Positions 39,212 through 49,926 of a stretch of 64,000 bases of DNA are shown piece by piece. A model generated the notes under the pieces. The model was not told the DNA's origin and ran no database searches. It saw nothing but the letters and a program-made list of their open reading frames with translations. How positions within the stretch are numbered: position 1 is the first letter of the stretch; the number at the start of each line of letters is the position of its first letter. The stretch comes from Pseudomonadota bacterium (GTDB taxonomy: Bacteria > Pseudomonadota > Alphaproteobacteria > Micropepsales > Micropepsaceae). Both the position numbers and the translations under genes were made by a program. Where the stretch lies: contig JACQDN010000030.1 in the NCBI GenBank assembly GCA_016201105.1, forward strand, positions 124,001-188,000, in the 5' to 3' direction.

Positions 39212-39692
39212 CGTCGTTACTTTTGGCGTCGTTACTTTTGGCGTCATCACTTTTGGCGTCGTCGCTTTCGCCGCCGTCGCTTTCACCGCTCGTGCTCTGG
39301 GCGTCGAGATCGCGGCGCACGCGCGCGGATTTCAAAATGCCTTCGATCCTTTCTGCTTCCGCGAAGGAGGTGTCTTCCGCGAAACGCAGTTCGGGCGTGA
39401 ACTTGAGCGTAATCATCCGGCCCATCAGACCGCGGATAAAGCCGCGATGGCGGTTGAGCGCTTCCACCACCGGCTTTGCGTTCTTGCCGCCCAGCGGTTC
39501 GACGTAAACAAGCGCGTGGCGCATGTCGCCGGACGGTTTAACCTGCGTGACCGTGACCGGCACGTCGAGATCGGGATCGTTGATCTCGCCGCGGGTGAGG
39601 ATTTCGGAGAGCGCGTGGCGCAGCATTTCGCCGACACGCAACTGACGCTGCGAAGGTCCCTTCAAATCGTCCGAGTGATGGCGGCGAGGCAT
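39201..39692 (-). CDS. rbfA: 30S ribosome-binding factor RbfA with acidic repeat tail
   Basis: Assists late maturation of the 30S subunit and the 16S rRNA 5' end. 163 residues: a KH-like domain (RQLRVGEMLRHALSEILTRG, VTVTQVKPSGDMRHALVYVEPLGG, MITLKFTPELRF) over the first 120, then an unusual tail of repeated (D/S)(D/N)AKS units. The tail is encoded by a 15-base tandem repeat. The ATG at 39692 is used; the start is 10 bases after the sulfotransferase stop. Confidence 0.93.
   Translation of the reverse strand: MPRRHHSDDLKGPSQRQLRVGEMLRHALSEILTRGEINDPDLDVPVTVTQVKPSGDMRHALVYVEPLGGKNAKPVVEALNRHRGFIRGLMGRMITLKFTPELRFAEDTSFAEAERIEGILKSARVRRDLDAQSTSGESDGGESDDAKSDDAKSNDAKSNDDGS
39213..39288. repeat. 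15-base tandem repeat at the rbfA 3' end
   Basis: About five units of GCGTCGTTACTTTTG (two identical, then GCGTCATCACTTTTG, GCGTCGTCGCTTTCG and a more diverged CCGCCGTCGCTTTCA). The unit is a multiple of three, so copy changes lengthen or shorten the RbfA tail without a frameshift. The array reaches the truB start region. Confidence 0.8.
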
Positions 39693-39702
39693 GTCCAAAA
39701 TC

Positions 39703-41085
39703 CTATTGTGGGGAATAACCAAAGCGGGAAACCCAAGGCGCAAGCACCGGCATGACCGGTGCAAGCTCTCCGGCGTAACGGCGCCATTGCTCAATGCCGC
39801 TCGTGTAAAGACCGCGCGCGACTTGCGGCGCACTTGGCGTGGCACTGCCGCGCCGCTTCGCGTTTTCGGCAAAACGGCGCATGCCGTCATCGCGCGCGAT
39901 GCCCAAAAAAACGCAGAGACGATCGATTTCCCGGTCGAAGTCCGTCACCAGCGTTTCATGGCGCGCATCGAAGATCGCAAGGCTGAGTTTTTCGCGGTAG
40001 AGTTCTGCAAGCTGCATCGTGACATCGTAGTAGTTGGCGGCGCCGGACAGCGTGAGCAGCTCGTACATCTGCGGGTTCATGCGAAAGCGGCGGCGAAAGC
40101 AGCCGAGCACGACGTCGCGCGGATCGCGCAGCGCGAAGACGATTTTCGCTTCTGGAAAAAGTTTGGCGACGAGGCAAAGCAGCAGCGTATTGAGCGGCAT
40201 CTTGTCGATGAAGACGGGCTTGGTGGCGGAATGCCCCGTTTCGCCAACCTGCTCCCAGTATGCATCGCGCCAAGCCTCCAAGGCAGGTTCTGGCAGCGCC
40301 GCCAGCCGGTCCAATCCGCCGGGCGGATAAACATATTCTTCCGCCGCTTCCATGAGGCACTCGCGTTCCTCCATCGATTCGATATCGGGGTGGCTGGCAA
40401 GAACCTGTTCCAGAAGGGTCGTGCCGGAGCGCGCAAAGCCGACCAGAAAAACATGTGTGCGGTTTTTCTCCCTAGTTTCAGGTTGAACACGCCAGCTCTC
40501 CGCCGACGCATCGCGGAAATAAGCGACGCGCTTTTGCACGCGGGACAGCGCCGTTTCGACGCCAGGCGCTTCGTACTGCGGCCGGTAAAACAGCCTCTGC
40601 GTCTCGTTGGACTTTATGTAAGCGGCGAACGCTTCGCCCGTGCGGCCCAAGCCGTCCAGAGCATCTGCCACCAAGCCTTGCGCGACCGCCTGATGGATCG
40701 CTGCAAGACCATCCGTGCTCGACAACGATGAAAGTCCGTCGAGCACGGCCTGGAATTTTTCCTCCTCGAGATCGGCCTGCGCGAGGATGATTCGGGCGGC
40801 GATATTCTGTGGATCGGACTTAAGAACGCGCAGCGCGAAATCTCTGGCCAGGGAGGCATCGCCGCGCTGTGCCGCGAGACCCGCGACCCGCACAAGCGCT
40901 TCGGCGTGATCGGGCTGAAGCTCAAGCACGCGCTCGAATTCCGTCCACGCGCGAGAAAGTTCGTTCCGGTCCACGAGTGCGCAGGCATTGTTGAAATGCG
41001 CGAGCGCACGGCCAGCAGCGAGCCGATGCTCATCGGGCTGCGCTTGCTGCGCACCACCGGCGCTTGCGGAAAGTTGCGGCGTCAT
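39703..41085 (-). CDS. TPR-containing sulfotransferase
   Basis: A 460-residue protein. Residues 25-160 form tetratricopeptide-like helix pairs (AHFNNACALVDRNELSRAWTEF and following), residues 205-450 a PAPS-dependent sulfotransferase. The 5'-phosphosulfate loop is FLVGFARSGTTLLEQVL (from 213), and the 3'-phosphate site is the VFALRDPRDVVLGCFRRRF block. Such fusions occur widely in alphaproteobacteria; acceptors are mostly unknown (surface sugars, peptides or lipids). It sits 26 bases after infB and 10 before rbfA, so it must be transcribed with the translation genes, an unexpected position. Confidence 0.88.
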   Translation of the reverse strand: MTPQLSASAGGAQQAQPDEHRLAAGRALAHFNNACALVDRNELSRAWTEFERVLELQPDHAEALVRVAGLAAQRGDASLARDFALRVLKSDPQNIAARIILAQADLEEEKFQAVLDGLSSLSSTDGLAAIHQAVAQGLVADALDGLGRTGEAFAAYIKSNETQRLFYRPQYEAPGVETALSRVQKRVAYFRDASAESWRVQPETREKNRTHVFLVGFARSGTTLLEQVLASHPDIESMEERECLMEAAEEYVYPPGGLDRLAALPEPALEAWRDAYWEQVGETGHSATKPVFIDKMPLNTLLLCLVAKLFPEAKIVFALRDPRDVVLGCFRRRFRMNPQMYELLTLSGAANYYDVTMQLAELYREKLSLAIFDARHETLVTDFDREIDRLCVFLGIARDDGMRRFAENAKRRGSATPSAPQVARGLYTSGIEQWRRYAGELAPVMPVLAPWVSRFGYSPQ

Positions 41086-41111
41086 ACGTCAGTCCGACTT
41101 CAAAGCGCCGC

Positions 41112-43649
41112 TTAAAGCGTGCGCTTGATGGTCTCGACTTCGTAACACTCGATCACATCGCCCTTTTGGATGTCCTGATAGTTCGCGAACGACATGCCGC
41201 ATTCCTGGCCGGTCTGCACTTCGCGCACTTCATCCTTGAAGCGCTTGAGTGTCGAAAGTTCGCCTTCGTGAACCACGACATTGTCGCGGATCAGGCGCAC
41301 CCGCGCGCCGCGCCGCACCAAGCCTTCGGTGACGCGGCAACCCGCGACCTTGCCGGCTTTGGAGATCGTGAACACTTCGAGGATTTCCGCGTTGCCGAGG
41401 AATTTCTCGCGTGTTTCCGGCGCCAGCATGCCGGACAGCGCCGCTTTCACATCGTCCACGACATTGTAGATGATGTTGTAATAGCGGATTTCGACGCCGT
41501 CGCGCTTGGCACGTTCGCGCGCCTGCGCGTTGGCACGCACGTTGAAGCCGATGATGGCTGCGCCCGAGGCGTGTGCCAGGATCACGTCGGATTCGGTGAT
41601 GCCGCCGACGCCGGATTGCAGGATCTGGGCGCCCACTTCGTCGCTGCCGAGCTTAAGCAGCGCACCTTGAATGGCTTCGGACGAACCTTGCACGTCGGCT
41701 TTGACGACCAGCGGAAGCAGACGCTTCTCGCCTTCCTTCTGGGTCTTGAGCAATTGATCGAGGGTCTGCCGGCCGGCGGTGGTGTGGCGCGACTCGCGGC
41801 GCTTGCGCGCGCGATATTCGGTGACTTCGCGGGCTCGCGCTTCGCTGTCCACCACGACGAATTCGTCGCCCGCTTCGGGCACACCGGAAAGTCCCAGCAC
41901 TTCGACCGGCATCGACGGTCCCGCGCTCTGCACGTTCTCGCCGCGGTCGTTGATCAGCACCCGCACGCGGCCCCATTCCGAACCTGCGACCAAGAGATCG
42001 CCGAGCTTCAAGGTTCCACGTTCGACCAGAACGGTGGCCACCGGCCCGCGGCCCTTGTCGAGCTTGGCTTCGATCACCGCGCCTTCGGCGCTGCGATCGG
42101 GATTGGCCTTCAAATCGAGAATTTCGGCCTGCAAAAGAATGGCGTCTTCCAGCTTGTCGAGATTCATGCCCTTGGTCGCGGAGACGTCGATCGACAGCGT
42201 TTCGCCGCCGAGGTCTTCCACTTGAATCTCGTGCTGCAGGAGTTCGGTTTTGACTTTCGCCGGATTGGCATCGGACTTGTCGATCTTGTTGACGGCCACG
42301 ATGATAGGAACGTTGGCCGCCTTGGCGTGATTGATCGCTTCCACCGTTTGCGGCATGACGCCGTCGTCGGCGGCGACCACCAGCACGACGAGATCGGTAA
42401 CCTTCGCACCGCGCGCGCGCATCTGGGTGAAGGCCGCATGGCCGGGCGTATCGAGGAAGGTGATCTTCTGGCCGTTCTTCAGTTGCACCTGATAGGCGCC
42501 GATATGCTGGGTAATGCCGCCGGCTTCGCCCGCGACCACGTCGGTTTTGCGCAAGGCATCGAGCAGCGAGGTTTTGCCGTGGTCGACATGGCCCATGACG
42601 GTCACCACCGGCGGGCGCGACACGAGATTCTCGTCGGTGTCTTCGGCGCCCTTCAAGCCTTCCAACACGTCGGATTCGGCGACCCGCTTGACGGTGTGGC
42701 CGTATTCGGTGGCGACAAGTTCGGCCGTGTCGGCATCGATGACGTCGTTCACCGTCGCCATCATGCCGCTCTTCATCAGAACCTTGATGACATCCACGGC
42801 GCGGCGCGCCATGCGGTTTGCGAGCTCGTTGACCGTAATGGTTTCCGGAATCGTGACTTCGCGCGGACCGGCGGGCGCAGCCTGTTGCTGCTGACCGGCC
42901 TTGGCGACGCGCTGCAAATGGCGGCGATAGGCGGCGACGGAGCGGGTGCGCTCGTCGTCGCCTGACAATGCACGCGTCACCGTAAGTTTGCCCTGGCGGC
43001 GCGCGGCGTCGCCCGGCTTGCGCGCAACGGGAACCTTTGCGGGCGTCTTGGCGCCCTTTTTGGTCGTGACTTCTTCTTCTTCTTCGACAACCTGGCGGGC
43101 GCCGCGGCGCGGCGCTTCCACGACGACGGGGGCAACCTTGGTGTCGTCTTTCTTGTCGCGGCGCGTGGCTTCTTCTTCGGCGTGACGGCGCGCCTGTTCC
43201 TCGGTGGCCTTGCGCGCATCTTCTTCGGTCTTGCGCTTCTCGGCGGCCGCACGCTCCTTGGCCAGACGCGCATCTTCGACGGCACGGTGCTTGGCATCTT
43301 CTTCGGCGCGCTTGCGCGCTTCGTCTTCGGCGACGCGCGCATCGGCCAGCGCCGCTCCGCGGCGCGCCTTTTCTTCTTCGGTGAGCTGGCGCAACACGAC
43401 GCCGGCACGCGGCGCGCCATCGCGGGCCGCAGGGGTGGTCGCCGAAGGCTGAGCGGCGGCCGCTTCCGCGGGCTTGGTCTTCTCGACCACCGGTTTTTCG
43501 CCCGGTGCAAGGCGCGTGCGCTTCTTCTCCACCACCACCGCTTTGGTGCGGCCATGGCTGAAGCTCTGCTTGACGGTGGAAGTCTCCGTCTTTTTCAGCG
43601 ACAGCGTCTTGGCCGCCGGTTTGCGCGTGGTGTCGTTCGTATCGCTCAT
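41112..43649 (-). CDS. infB: Translation initiation factor IF-2
   Basis: GTPase that brings initiator tRNA to the 30S subunit and promotes subunit joining. 845 residues: a long charged Ala/Glu/Lys/Arg-rich N-terminal region (to about 240), an IF2_N domain, then the G domain with [23 protein letters not shown] and NKIDK, and C-terminal domains II-IV. Its ATG overlaps the ylxR stop (ATGA), so translation is coupled. Third gene of the core nusA-infB cluster. Confidence 0.97.
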   Translation of the reverse strand: MSDTNDTTRKPAAKTLSLKKTETSTVKQSFSHGRTKAVVVEKKRTRLAPGEKPVVEKTKPAEAAAAQPSATTPAARDGAPRAGVVLRQLTEEEKARRGAALADARVAEDEARKRAEEDAKHRAVEDARLAKERAAAEKRKTEEDARKATEEQARRHAEEEATRRDKKDDTKVAPVVVEAPRRGARQVVEEEEEVTTKKGAKTPAKVPVARKPGDAARRQGKLTVTRALSGDDERTRSVAAYRRHLQRVAKAGQQQQAAPAGPREVTIPETITVNELANRMARRAVDVIKVLMKSGMMATVNDVIDADTAELVATEYGHTVKRVAESDVLEGLKGAEDTDENLVSRPPVVTVMGHVDHGKTSLLDALRKTDVVAGEAGGITQHIGAYQVQLKNGQKITFLDTPGHAAFTQMRARGAKVTDLVVLVVAADDGVMPQTVEAINHAKAANVPIIVAVNKIDKSDANPAKVKTELLQHEIQVEDLGGETLSIDVSATKGMNLDKLEDAILLQAEILDLKANPDRSAEGAVIEAKLDKGRGPVATVLVERGTLKLGDLLVAGSEWGRVRVLINDRGENVQSAGPSMPVEVLGLSGVPEAGDEFVVVDSEARAREVTEYRARKRRESRHTTAGRQTLDQLLKTQKEGEKRLLPLVVKADVQGSSEAIQGALLKLGSDEVGAQILQSGVGGITESDVILAHASGAAIIGFNVRANAQARERAKRDGVEIRYYNIIYNVVDDVKAALSGMLAPETREKFLGNAEILEVFTISKAGKVAGCRVTEGLVRRGARVRLIRDNVVVHEGELSTLKRFKDEVREVQTGQECGMSFANYQDIQKGDVIECYEVETIKRTL

Positions 43650-44275
43650 GCGTCTCTTTCATCAGGTGCGGGGATCGGACCCGCGCCTTCCTTGGTGTTT
43701 TTCGCGTGCCGAATGCCTTCGAGCCTTGCCGCGTCGAAGGCGAGCCGTTCCGCGAAGCCGCCCGGGAGGAGGGCTGCATGTATCACATTCTCGCGCCCCA
43801 GAGCCACGCTCAATTCGTGGGACGTAAGGCAATCCAGCGTGGCCGGATGGCCGCCTCGGGCGAGCGCGGCATTGGAAAGTTTCCGCCTGCCGTCGGGCGC
43901 GCCATCGGACGCCTCGATCAGAAGCTTGGGCGGCATTTTGGCGTCGAGGGCGCGCATTACATTGTCGAAGCCCATCACCAGGGAAGCGGACCTGCGGGCG
44001 AGACCGAGATCGCCCTGCATGCGCAGGACCAGTTGACGCTCGACGATATCGGCAAGGTCCTTGGGCGCGGTGACATTGGCCTTGGCCGCCTTCGCGAAAA
44101 GGTTCTTGGCCACGGCGCGCTCGATCGCTTCGCGTGTGGCGCTGACCCAGATTCCGCGTCCCGGAAGTTTCGCCGCCACGTCCGGCGTGGCGCGCCCTTG
44201 GGGATCGACCACGAAGCGCACGAGTTTTTCTTCCGGCAGAACTTCGCCGGTCACGATGCACTTCCTCTCGCGCAT
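43646..44275 (-). CDS. YlxR-family RNA-binding protein (DUF448 plus L7Ae-like)
   Basis: A 209-residue protein encoded between nusA and infB as in many bacteria. The N-terminal 80 residues are a YlxR domain ([39 protein letters not shown]), and residues 85-165 resemble an L7Ae-like RNA-binding fold, the alphaproteobacterial arrangement. An ATG at 44275 is chosen because GAGGG lies five bases before it; the in-frame ATG at 44296 lacks a ribosome site. Probably a nucleic-acid-binding partner of NusA or the ribosome. Confidence 0.88.
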   Translation of the reverse strand: MRERKCIVTGEVLPEEKLVRFVVDPQGRATPDVAAKLPGRGIWVSATREAIERAVAKNLFAKAAKANVTAPKDLADIVERQLVLRMQGDLGLARRSASLVMGFDNVMRALDAKMPPKLLIEASDGAPDGRRKLSNAALARGGHPATLDCLTSHELSVALGRENVIHAALLPGGFAERLAFDAARLEGIRHAKNTKEGAGPIPAPDERDA

Positions 44276-44310
44276 CGTACCCTCGTCTTGCTTCATGGCG
44301 GTGGCAGTGA

Positions 44311-45921
44311 TCAAGCGGCGCCTTCTTCCTCTGTGGTTTCTTCAGCGGCCTCTTCTTCTTCCGGCAACTCTTCGATCCAGCCGATCTTCACGCGCGCCTT
44401 CATGATGATGGCGTTCGCATCGTCGGCGGTGAGGTTGAATCCTTCCAGCGCACCGGTGATGCGCACGCGTTCCTTGTCCTTGCTGGTCTCGTAGTAGCCG
44501 AGCAGATCGTCAGTGGCGCAGCCTGCGAGATCTTCGAGGCTCTTGATCCCCGCTTCGCCGAGCGACACGGCCATGGCCGCGGTCACGCCGTCGACTTCAA
44601 GAACGTCGTCGGTCACGCCCAATTCGCGGCGCTTGTCGTCCATCGCCTTGTTTTGCGCTTCGATGTGGTCGATGGCGCGTTGCTGCAGTTCTTGCGCGGT
44701 TTCTTCGTCGAAGCCTTCGATGGCGGCGAGCTCGTTCAGCGGCACGTAGGCCACGTCGTCGACATCGGCAAAGCCTTCGGAGGCGAGCAGCTGCGCCACG
44801 GTCTCGTCGACGTCGAGCGCTTCCATGAAGCGCTGCGTGCGTTCGGCGAATTCCTTCTGGCGGCGTTCCGATTCTTCGGCTTCCGTCAGAATGTCGATCT
44901 GCCAACTGGTGAGCTGCGACGCCAGGCGCACGTTCTGGCCGCGCCGGCCGATGGCGAGCGAAAGCTGCTCGTCCGGCACCACGACTTCGACGCGGTGGGT
45001 GTCTTCGTCGAGCACCACTTTGGAGACTTCCGCCGGCGCCAGCGCGTTGACGATGAAGGTGGCGGGATCGGGCGACCACGGAATGATGTCGATGCGCTCG
45101 CCCTGCAATTCCTGCACGACGGCCTGCACGCGCACGCCGCGCATGCCGACGCAGGCGCCGACCGGATCTATGCTGGAATCCTTCGAAATCACCGCGATTT
45201 TCGCGCGGCTGCCGGGATCGCGCGCCACGGCGCGGATCTCGATGATGCCGTCGTAGATTTCCGGAACTTCCTGCGCGAACAGCCGCACCATGAACTGGGG
45301 ATGCGAACGCGAGAGAAAAATCTGCGGTCCGCGGGTTTCGCGGCGCACGTCGTAGATGTAAGCGCGGATGCGATCGCCGGTGCGGAAGCTTTCGCGCGGG
45401 ATCATCTCGTCACGGCGCACGACGCCTTCGGCGCGGCCCAGATCGACCACCACTGAACCGAATTCCACGCGCTTGACGATGCCGTGCACGATTTCGCCGA
45501 TGCGGTCTTTGTATTCTTCATACTGACGCTCGCGCTCGGCATCGCGCACCTTTTGCACGATCACCTGCTTGGCGGCCTGAGCGGCAATGCGGGAGAAATC
45601 GACCGGCGGCAAAGTTTCGGCGATGATGTCGCCCACTTGCGCAGCCGGATTGCGGCGGCGGGCTTCTTCGAGGCTGATCTCGATTTTGTCGTTATCAACC
45701 AGTTCGACGACATTCAGATAGCGCGAGACATGCGTTTCGCCCGTCTTCGGATCGATCTCGACCTTGATCTCGTTCTCGCTGCCGTATCGCGCCTTCGCCG
45801 CGCGCTGCATGGCCTCTTCCATCGCGCCGAGCACGACCTGCTTGTCGATCGATTTGTCGCGTGCAACCGCATCTGCAATCTGCAGAAGCTCAAGCCTGTT
45901 GGCGGCAACTCCGGTAGCCAT
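44311..45921 (-). CDS. nusA: Transcription termination/antitermination protein NusA
   Basis: Binds RNA polymerase and controls pausing, termination and antitermination. 536 residues: N-terminal polymerase-binding domain ([19 protein letters not shown]), S1 domain near 135-200 ([21 protein letters not shown]), two KH domains ([41 protein letters not shown]), helix-hairpin-helix C-terminal repeats, and a glutamate-rich tail. The ATG at 45921 has AGGAGAAA ahead of it. Confidence 0.97.
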   Translation of the reverse strand: MATGVAANRLELLQIADAVARDKSIDKQVVLGAMEEAMQRAAKARYGSENEIKVEIDPKTGETHVSRYLNVVELVDNDKIEISLEEARRRNPAAQVGDIIAETLPPVDFSRIAAQAAKQVIVQKVRDAERERQYEEYKDRIGEIVHGIVKRVEFGSVVVDLGRAEGVVRRDEMIPRESFRTGDRIRAYIYDVRRETRGPQIFLSRSHPQFMVRLFAQEVPEIYDGIIEIRAVARDPGSRAKIAVISKDSSIDPVGACVGMRGVRVQAVVQELQGERIDIIPWSPDPATFIVNALAPAEVSKVVLDEDTHRVEVVVPDEQLSLAIGRRGQNVRLASQLTSWQIDILTEAEESERRQKEFAERTQRFMEALDVDETVAQLLASEGFADVDDVAYVPLNELAAIEGFDEETAQELQQRAIDHIEAQNKAMDDKRRELGVTDDVLEVDGVTAAMAVSLGEAGIKSLEDLAGCATDDLLGYYETSKDKERVRITGALEGFNLTADDANAIIMKARVKIGWIEELPEEEEAAEETTEEEGAA

Positions 45922-45929
45922 TTTTTCTC

Positions 45930-46415
45930 CTATTGCGCCTTCCGCGCCTTCAAATCTTCTTCGATGAGTTTTTCCGTCAGCACGAGCTTGGCTTCGCCGA
46001 TTGCGCGGAACGGAAATTTGAGGTGGGACCCGTCGACATCGATTTCGACATCGGTTCCATCGAGACCGAGCAGCGTGCCCTTGAATCGTTTTCTTCCCGT
46101 GGGATCGGGCGCGGAAAGTTCGAGCTTGGCTTCGTGACCGGCCCAGCGCGAGAAATCGGAAAGCCGCGTCAACGGCCGGTCGATGCCGGGCGAGGACACC
46201 TCCAGATTGTATTCGCCTTCGATCGGGTCCTCGGCATCGAGAAAATCGGAGAGCGCGCGAGAGAGCGCGGCGCAATCCTCCACATTCATCGTGCCGTCGG
46301 CCCGCTCGGCCATGATCTGCAGCGTCTTGGTCTTGCCGCCCATGAGCCTGAGGCGCACGAGCTTGAAACCCGCAGCCTCGATGGCCGGGGTGAGGATGGG
46401 CTCCAAATGCGACAT
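45930..46415 (-). CDS. rimP: Ribosome maturation factor RimP
   Basis: Needed for maturation of the 30S subunit. About 161 residues with LTPAIEAAGFKLVRLRLMGGK, ISRALSDFLD-type central helix (CAALSRALSDFLDAEDPI) and LEVSSPGIDRPLTRLSDF. First gene of the operon. The start is uncertain: ATG 46415 matches homologues but lacks a ribosome site, while a TTG at 46433 lies just after AGGAGAA and may be too close to it. Confidence 0.93.
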   Translation of the reverse strand: MSHLEPILTPAIEAAGFKLVRLRLMGGKTKTLQIMAERADGTMNVEDCAALSRALSDFLDAEDPIEGEYNLEVSSPGIDRPLTRLSDFSRWAGHEAKLELSAPDPTGRKRFKGTLLGLDGTDVEIDVDGSHLKFPFRAIGEAKLVLTEKLIEEDLKARKAQ

Positions 46416-46504
46416 GGCGGTGATAATCGCCAATTCTCCTGCTCTTTATTCCCCCGAAGCGTCGGACAAAGTCTTTGGCCCGCGGCGGTCTTGCGACTGC
46501 CACC

Positions 46505-46520
46505 CAACAGAATTCTGTTG
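46505..46520. promoter_or_regulatory. 16-base perfect palindrome upstream of the rimP operon
   Basis: CAACAGAATTCTGTTG is a perfect inverted repeat, about 90 bases before the rimP start on its template side. Dimeric repressors bind sites of this shape. No known consensus was recognised and it could be chance. Confidence 0.35.
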
Positions 46521-46600
46521 TCTGGGAATGGCCGGGGATATAGGCGCAGAGCCGCCCAAAGGCAAGCGGGAAGTGGATATTTTGCCGATTGTCTTGGATC

Positions 46601-47191
46601 TTACGGCGTCGGCTGGCCCGGTTTCCAGCCCTTGGTCCACTTGTCCGTCCTCGCCACGTTATCGACGGTTGCTTCCAGCTGCGCGACCGCTTGGGGCATG
46701 CCGATCATGCGGCCGGCGTAGTCGGTGACGACTTTCTCGTGCCCGTCGTAGGAAATCGACAGGCGATAGGTCGGAAGATCGGTGACGAAGGCGTGGTAGC
46801 TGCCGTAGAGCCAGAAGAAATTCGCGCGTTTGAACCGCGCGTACAGCGCTTTGACATCCCTTCGCGCAATGTTGGCGTGCTGTTCTCCGGTTGTCCCGAC
46901 AAAGCGAAGCCCATTGTAGTTCACGCTGCCGTCGCCCTGGATGGAGACCGTATAGTCCGGACATGCTCCGAAGCACCCAGTGCGGGTGAGTGTAATGACA
47001 AGTGAGTCCCAATCGCGGATCTTGGGAAAACTTACGCGCTGCGGCGGCCGGCCGTGATGGGGCACCTTATGATCCGGACCCAGCGGCGCGATGGCGTCGG
47101 CATCCGTCGGCGCATCCATCGTCTGGGCCACGGCAGCAACGGCCAAGGTCACAGCAGCAACAACGACAACGAAAAACCTGGTGGAGCGCAT
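46601..47191 (-). CDS. Exported DUF6438-type protein
   Basis: A 196-residue protein with a signal peptide (MRSTRFFVVVVAAVTLAVAAVAQ) and a secreted beta-rich domain. The segment ITLTRTGCFGACPDYTVSIQGDGSVNYNG matches the DUF6438 pattern, with cysteines C73 and C77 that could form a disulfide or bind a metal in the periplasm. No function is established for the family. It converges on no partner and looks monocistronic, downstream of the rimP promoter region on the same strand. Confidence 0.75.
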   Translation of the reverse strand: MRSTRFFVVVVAAVTLAVAAVAQTMDAPTDADAIAPLGPDHKVPHHGRPPQRVSFPKIRDWDSLVITLTRTGCFGACPDYTVSIQGDGSVNYNGLRFVGTTGEQHANIARRDVKALYARFKRANFFWLYGSYHAFVTDLPTYRLSISYDGHEKVVTDYAGRMIGMPQAVAQLEATVDNVARTDKWTKGWKPGQPTP

Positions 47192-47251
47192 GGTTCAACC
47201 CTTCGATCGCGCTCGCAATATAAAGCGCGAAAAGGGGCGAATTGCGGCCAA

Positions 47252-48064
47252 TCAGCGGCGCACAAAGCGCAAGAAAGCCGGCGTGCCGTGCAACTGCTTG
47301 GCTTCGTAGCGGGTTTGCGGCCAATCAGGAGTGCGCGAACGCCAATCGGCGGCGCACGTTGCCGTCCACGCAAAGCGCGGATGCGCGAGGAGGCGCTCTA
47401 GCGTCCACTCCAGATAGGGCGCGTCATCGCTTGCGAAACGAAGCTCCGCGCCCTTGCGCATCACGCGAGCGAGTTGATCGAGCGTCTCGGTTTGGATGAA
47501 GCGGCGCTTGTGGTGCCGCGTCTTGGGCCACGGATCGGGGAAGAGGATAAAGACGCGGCCGAGGCTCGCGTCGGGCAACGCTGCGATGACGTCGCGCGCA
47601 TCGCCCATGTGGATGCGGATGTTGCGCGACACCTCGACGAATTTCGAGAGAAGCTTTGCAACGCCGTTCACGAACGGCTCGGCGCCGATGATGCCGATGT
47701 GCGGATGGTTTTCCGCCTGCCAATGCAGATGCTCGCCGGCGCCGAAGCCGATTTCGAGCCAGACGTCTTTGATTTCGTCATCACCTCTCCCTTGTGGAGA
47801 GGTCGAAAAATCGGAGCGCAGCAAAGATTTTTTGGGTGAGGGGAAGTGGTGAGGCTTCCCCTCACCCGAAATTTGCGTGCCGCAAATTTCGACCTCTCCA
47901 CGAGGGAGAGGTAAGAAATATGAGCGTGGATCGGCGCCCGGCTTTAGATGCAGCGTCAGCTGCGGAAGCAGTGTCTCCAGCAAATGCTGCTGATGCGCGG
48001 AGAGCTTCGGCCCTTTGCGCCGTCCATACAAAAGTCGGCGCTGGCGTTCGGGGCGCTCGCTCAA
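47252..48064 (-). CDS. trmB: tRNA (guanine-46-N7)-methyltransferase TrmB with in-frame repeat insertion
   Basis: Methylates G46 in the variable loop of tRNA. 270 residues as read here, about 45 more than usual. The extra part, residues 51-94 (LPLPRGEVE...FSTSPQGRG), is exactly a Family A palindrome translated in frame. It lies between the N-terminal helix and the SAM core KDVWLEIGFGAGEHL. The catalytic/RNA region FILFPDPWPKTRHHKRRFIQ and the ASDDAPYLEW block are intact, so the enzyme could be active. The likely start is a TTG at 48064, directly after the metK stop; no clear ribosome site is seen. Confidence 0.9.
   Translation of the reverse strand: MSERPERQRRLLYGRRKGPKLSAHQQHLLETLLPQLTLHLKPGADPRSYFLPLPRGEVEICGTQISGEGKPHHFPSPKKSLLRSDFSTSPQGRGDDEIKDVWLEIGFGAGEHLHWQAENHPHIGIIGAEPFVNGVAKLLSKFVEVSRNIRIHMGDARDVIAALPDASLGRVFILFPDPWPKTRHHKRRFIQTETLDQLARVMRKGAELRFASDDAPYLEWTLERLLAHPRFAWTATCAADWRSRTPDWPQTRYEAKQLHGTPAFLRFVRR
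47783..47912. repeat. Palindromic repeat, Family A, copy 5, inside trmB
   Basis: Terminal inverted repeats ACCTCTCCCTTGTGGAGAGG (left) and CCTCTCCACGAGGGAGAGGT (right), followed inward by TCGAAA on each side, with inner CGAAAAATCGG and CACCCGAAATTTGC/GCAAATTTCG stems. At 130 bases it contains no stop codon in the trmB frame. This copy has CCTCTCC where the intergenic copies have CCCTCCC. Confidence 0.85.
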
Positions 48065-48065
48065 T

Positions 48066-49253
<1,188 letters not shown>

Positions 49254-49361
49254 TTCCCAAGACGCCTTCTTTTGTCGAAAAAGCGCGGACTTCTTGCAAG
49301 GAATCCGGCGAGGGTCAACACTGCCAGGCCTCGTTGGCTGTCACAATTCGGGAGAAGCCCA

Positions 49362-49781
49362 ATGGTTGCGCCATTTTCCGGCGGCTGTGCCTGCAAAGCC
49401 GTCCGCTACGAAGTCTCCGCCGAGCCGATCGCCGTCATGGATTGTCACTGCCGGGATTGCCAGTACGCCTCTGGCGGCGCCTGCACCACCGCGGTCGTGG
49501 TGCCGGCCGGCGCCTTCAAATTGACGAAGGGCAAGCCCAAGCGCTACGGCTCCAAGGGCGACACCGGGAACGATGTCTTCCGCAACTTCTGCGACAATTG
49601 CGGCTCGCCCGTTTTCAGCGAACCGCCGAACGGCGCGATCATGGTGGTGAAGGCGGGATCGCTGGACGATCCCAGCTGGCTCAAAATCGGCGGCGCGCTC
49701 TACACCTCGTCGGCGCAGCCCTGGGCGCATATCGATCCGAACAAGATGCAATTCGAAAAGATGCCGCCGCGGGCGGGGTGA
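49362..49781 (+). CDS. GFA-family protein (glutathione-dependent formaldehyde-activating fold)
   Basis: A 139-residue zinc protein of the Gfa/CENP-V fold. All expected cysteines are visible: C9 and C11 (GGCACKAVRYEV), C28, C30 and C33 (CHCRDC), and C77 and C80 (CDNCGSP). The fold is known from glutathione-hydroxymethylation enzymes and centromere protein V, but most bacterial members have no tested role. GGAGAA lies six bases before the ATG at 49362. A much longer frame upstream is antisense to metK. Confidence 0.88.
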   Translation: MVAPFSGGCACKAVRYEVSAEPIAVMDCHCRDCQYASGGACTTAVVVPAGAFKLTKGKPKRYGSKGDTGNDVFRNFCDNCGSPVFSEPPNGAIMVVKAGSLDDPSWLKIGGALYTSSAQPWAHIDPNKMQFEKMPPRAG

Positions 49782-49789
49782 GTTTGAAC

Positions 49790-49924
49790 GACCCTCCCTC
49801 GGGAGGGTCGAAATTCGCGAAGCGAATTTCGGGGAGGACGCGCGACACCTGCGCCAGTGCCTTCCTGATCCTCCCCGAAAATTCTCGCTGCGCTCGAATT
49901 GTCGACCCTCCCAAGGGAGGGTGG
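49790..49924. repeat. Palindromic repeat, Family A, copy 6
   Basis: GACCCTCCCTCGGGAGGGTCG and CGACCCTCCCAAGGGAGGGT arms with inner CGAAATTCGC/GCGAATTTCGGGGAGG and CCTCCCCGAAAATTC stems. Lies between the converging GFA and hslU genes, within ten bases of each stop codon. Confidence 0.82.
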
Positions 49925-49926
49925 AT

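Noticed and set aside
41653..43779. 708-codon frame antiparallel/overlapping infB
   Set aside because: Same-strand alternative frame of infB with extreme arginine content; a shadow of the low-complexity IF-2 N-terminus.
49254..49361. SAM riboswitch upstream of metK
   Set aside because: I could not match the conserved core of SAM-II, SAM-V or SAM/SAH riboswitches in the 108-base leader. A covariance search would decide.
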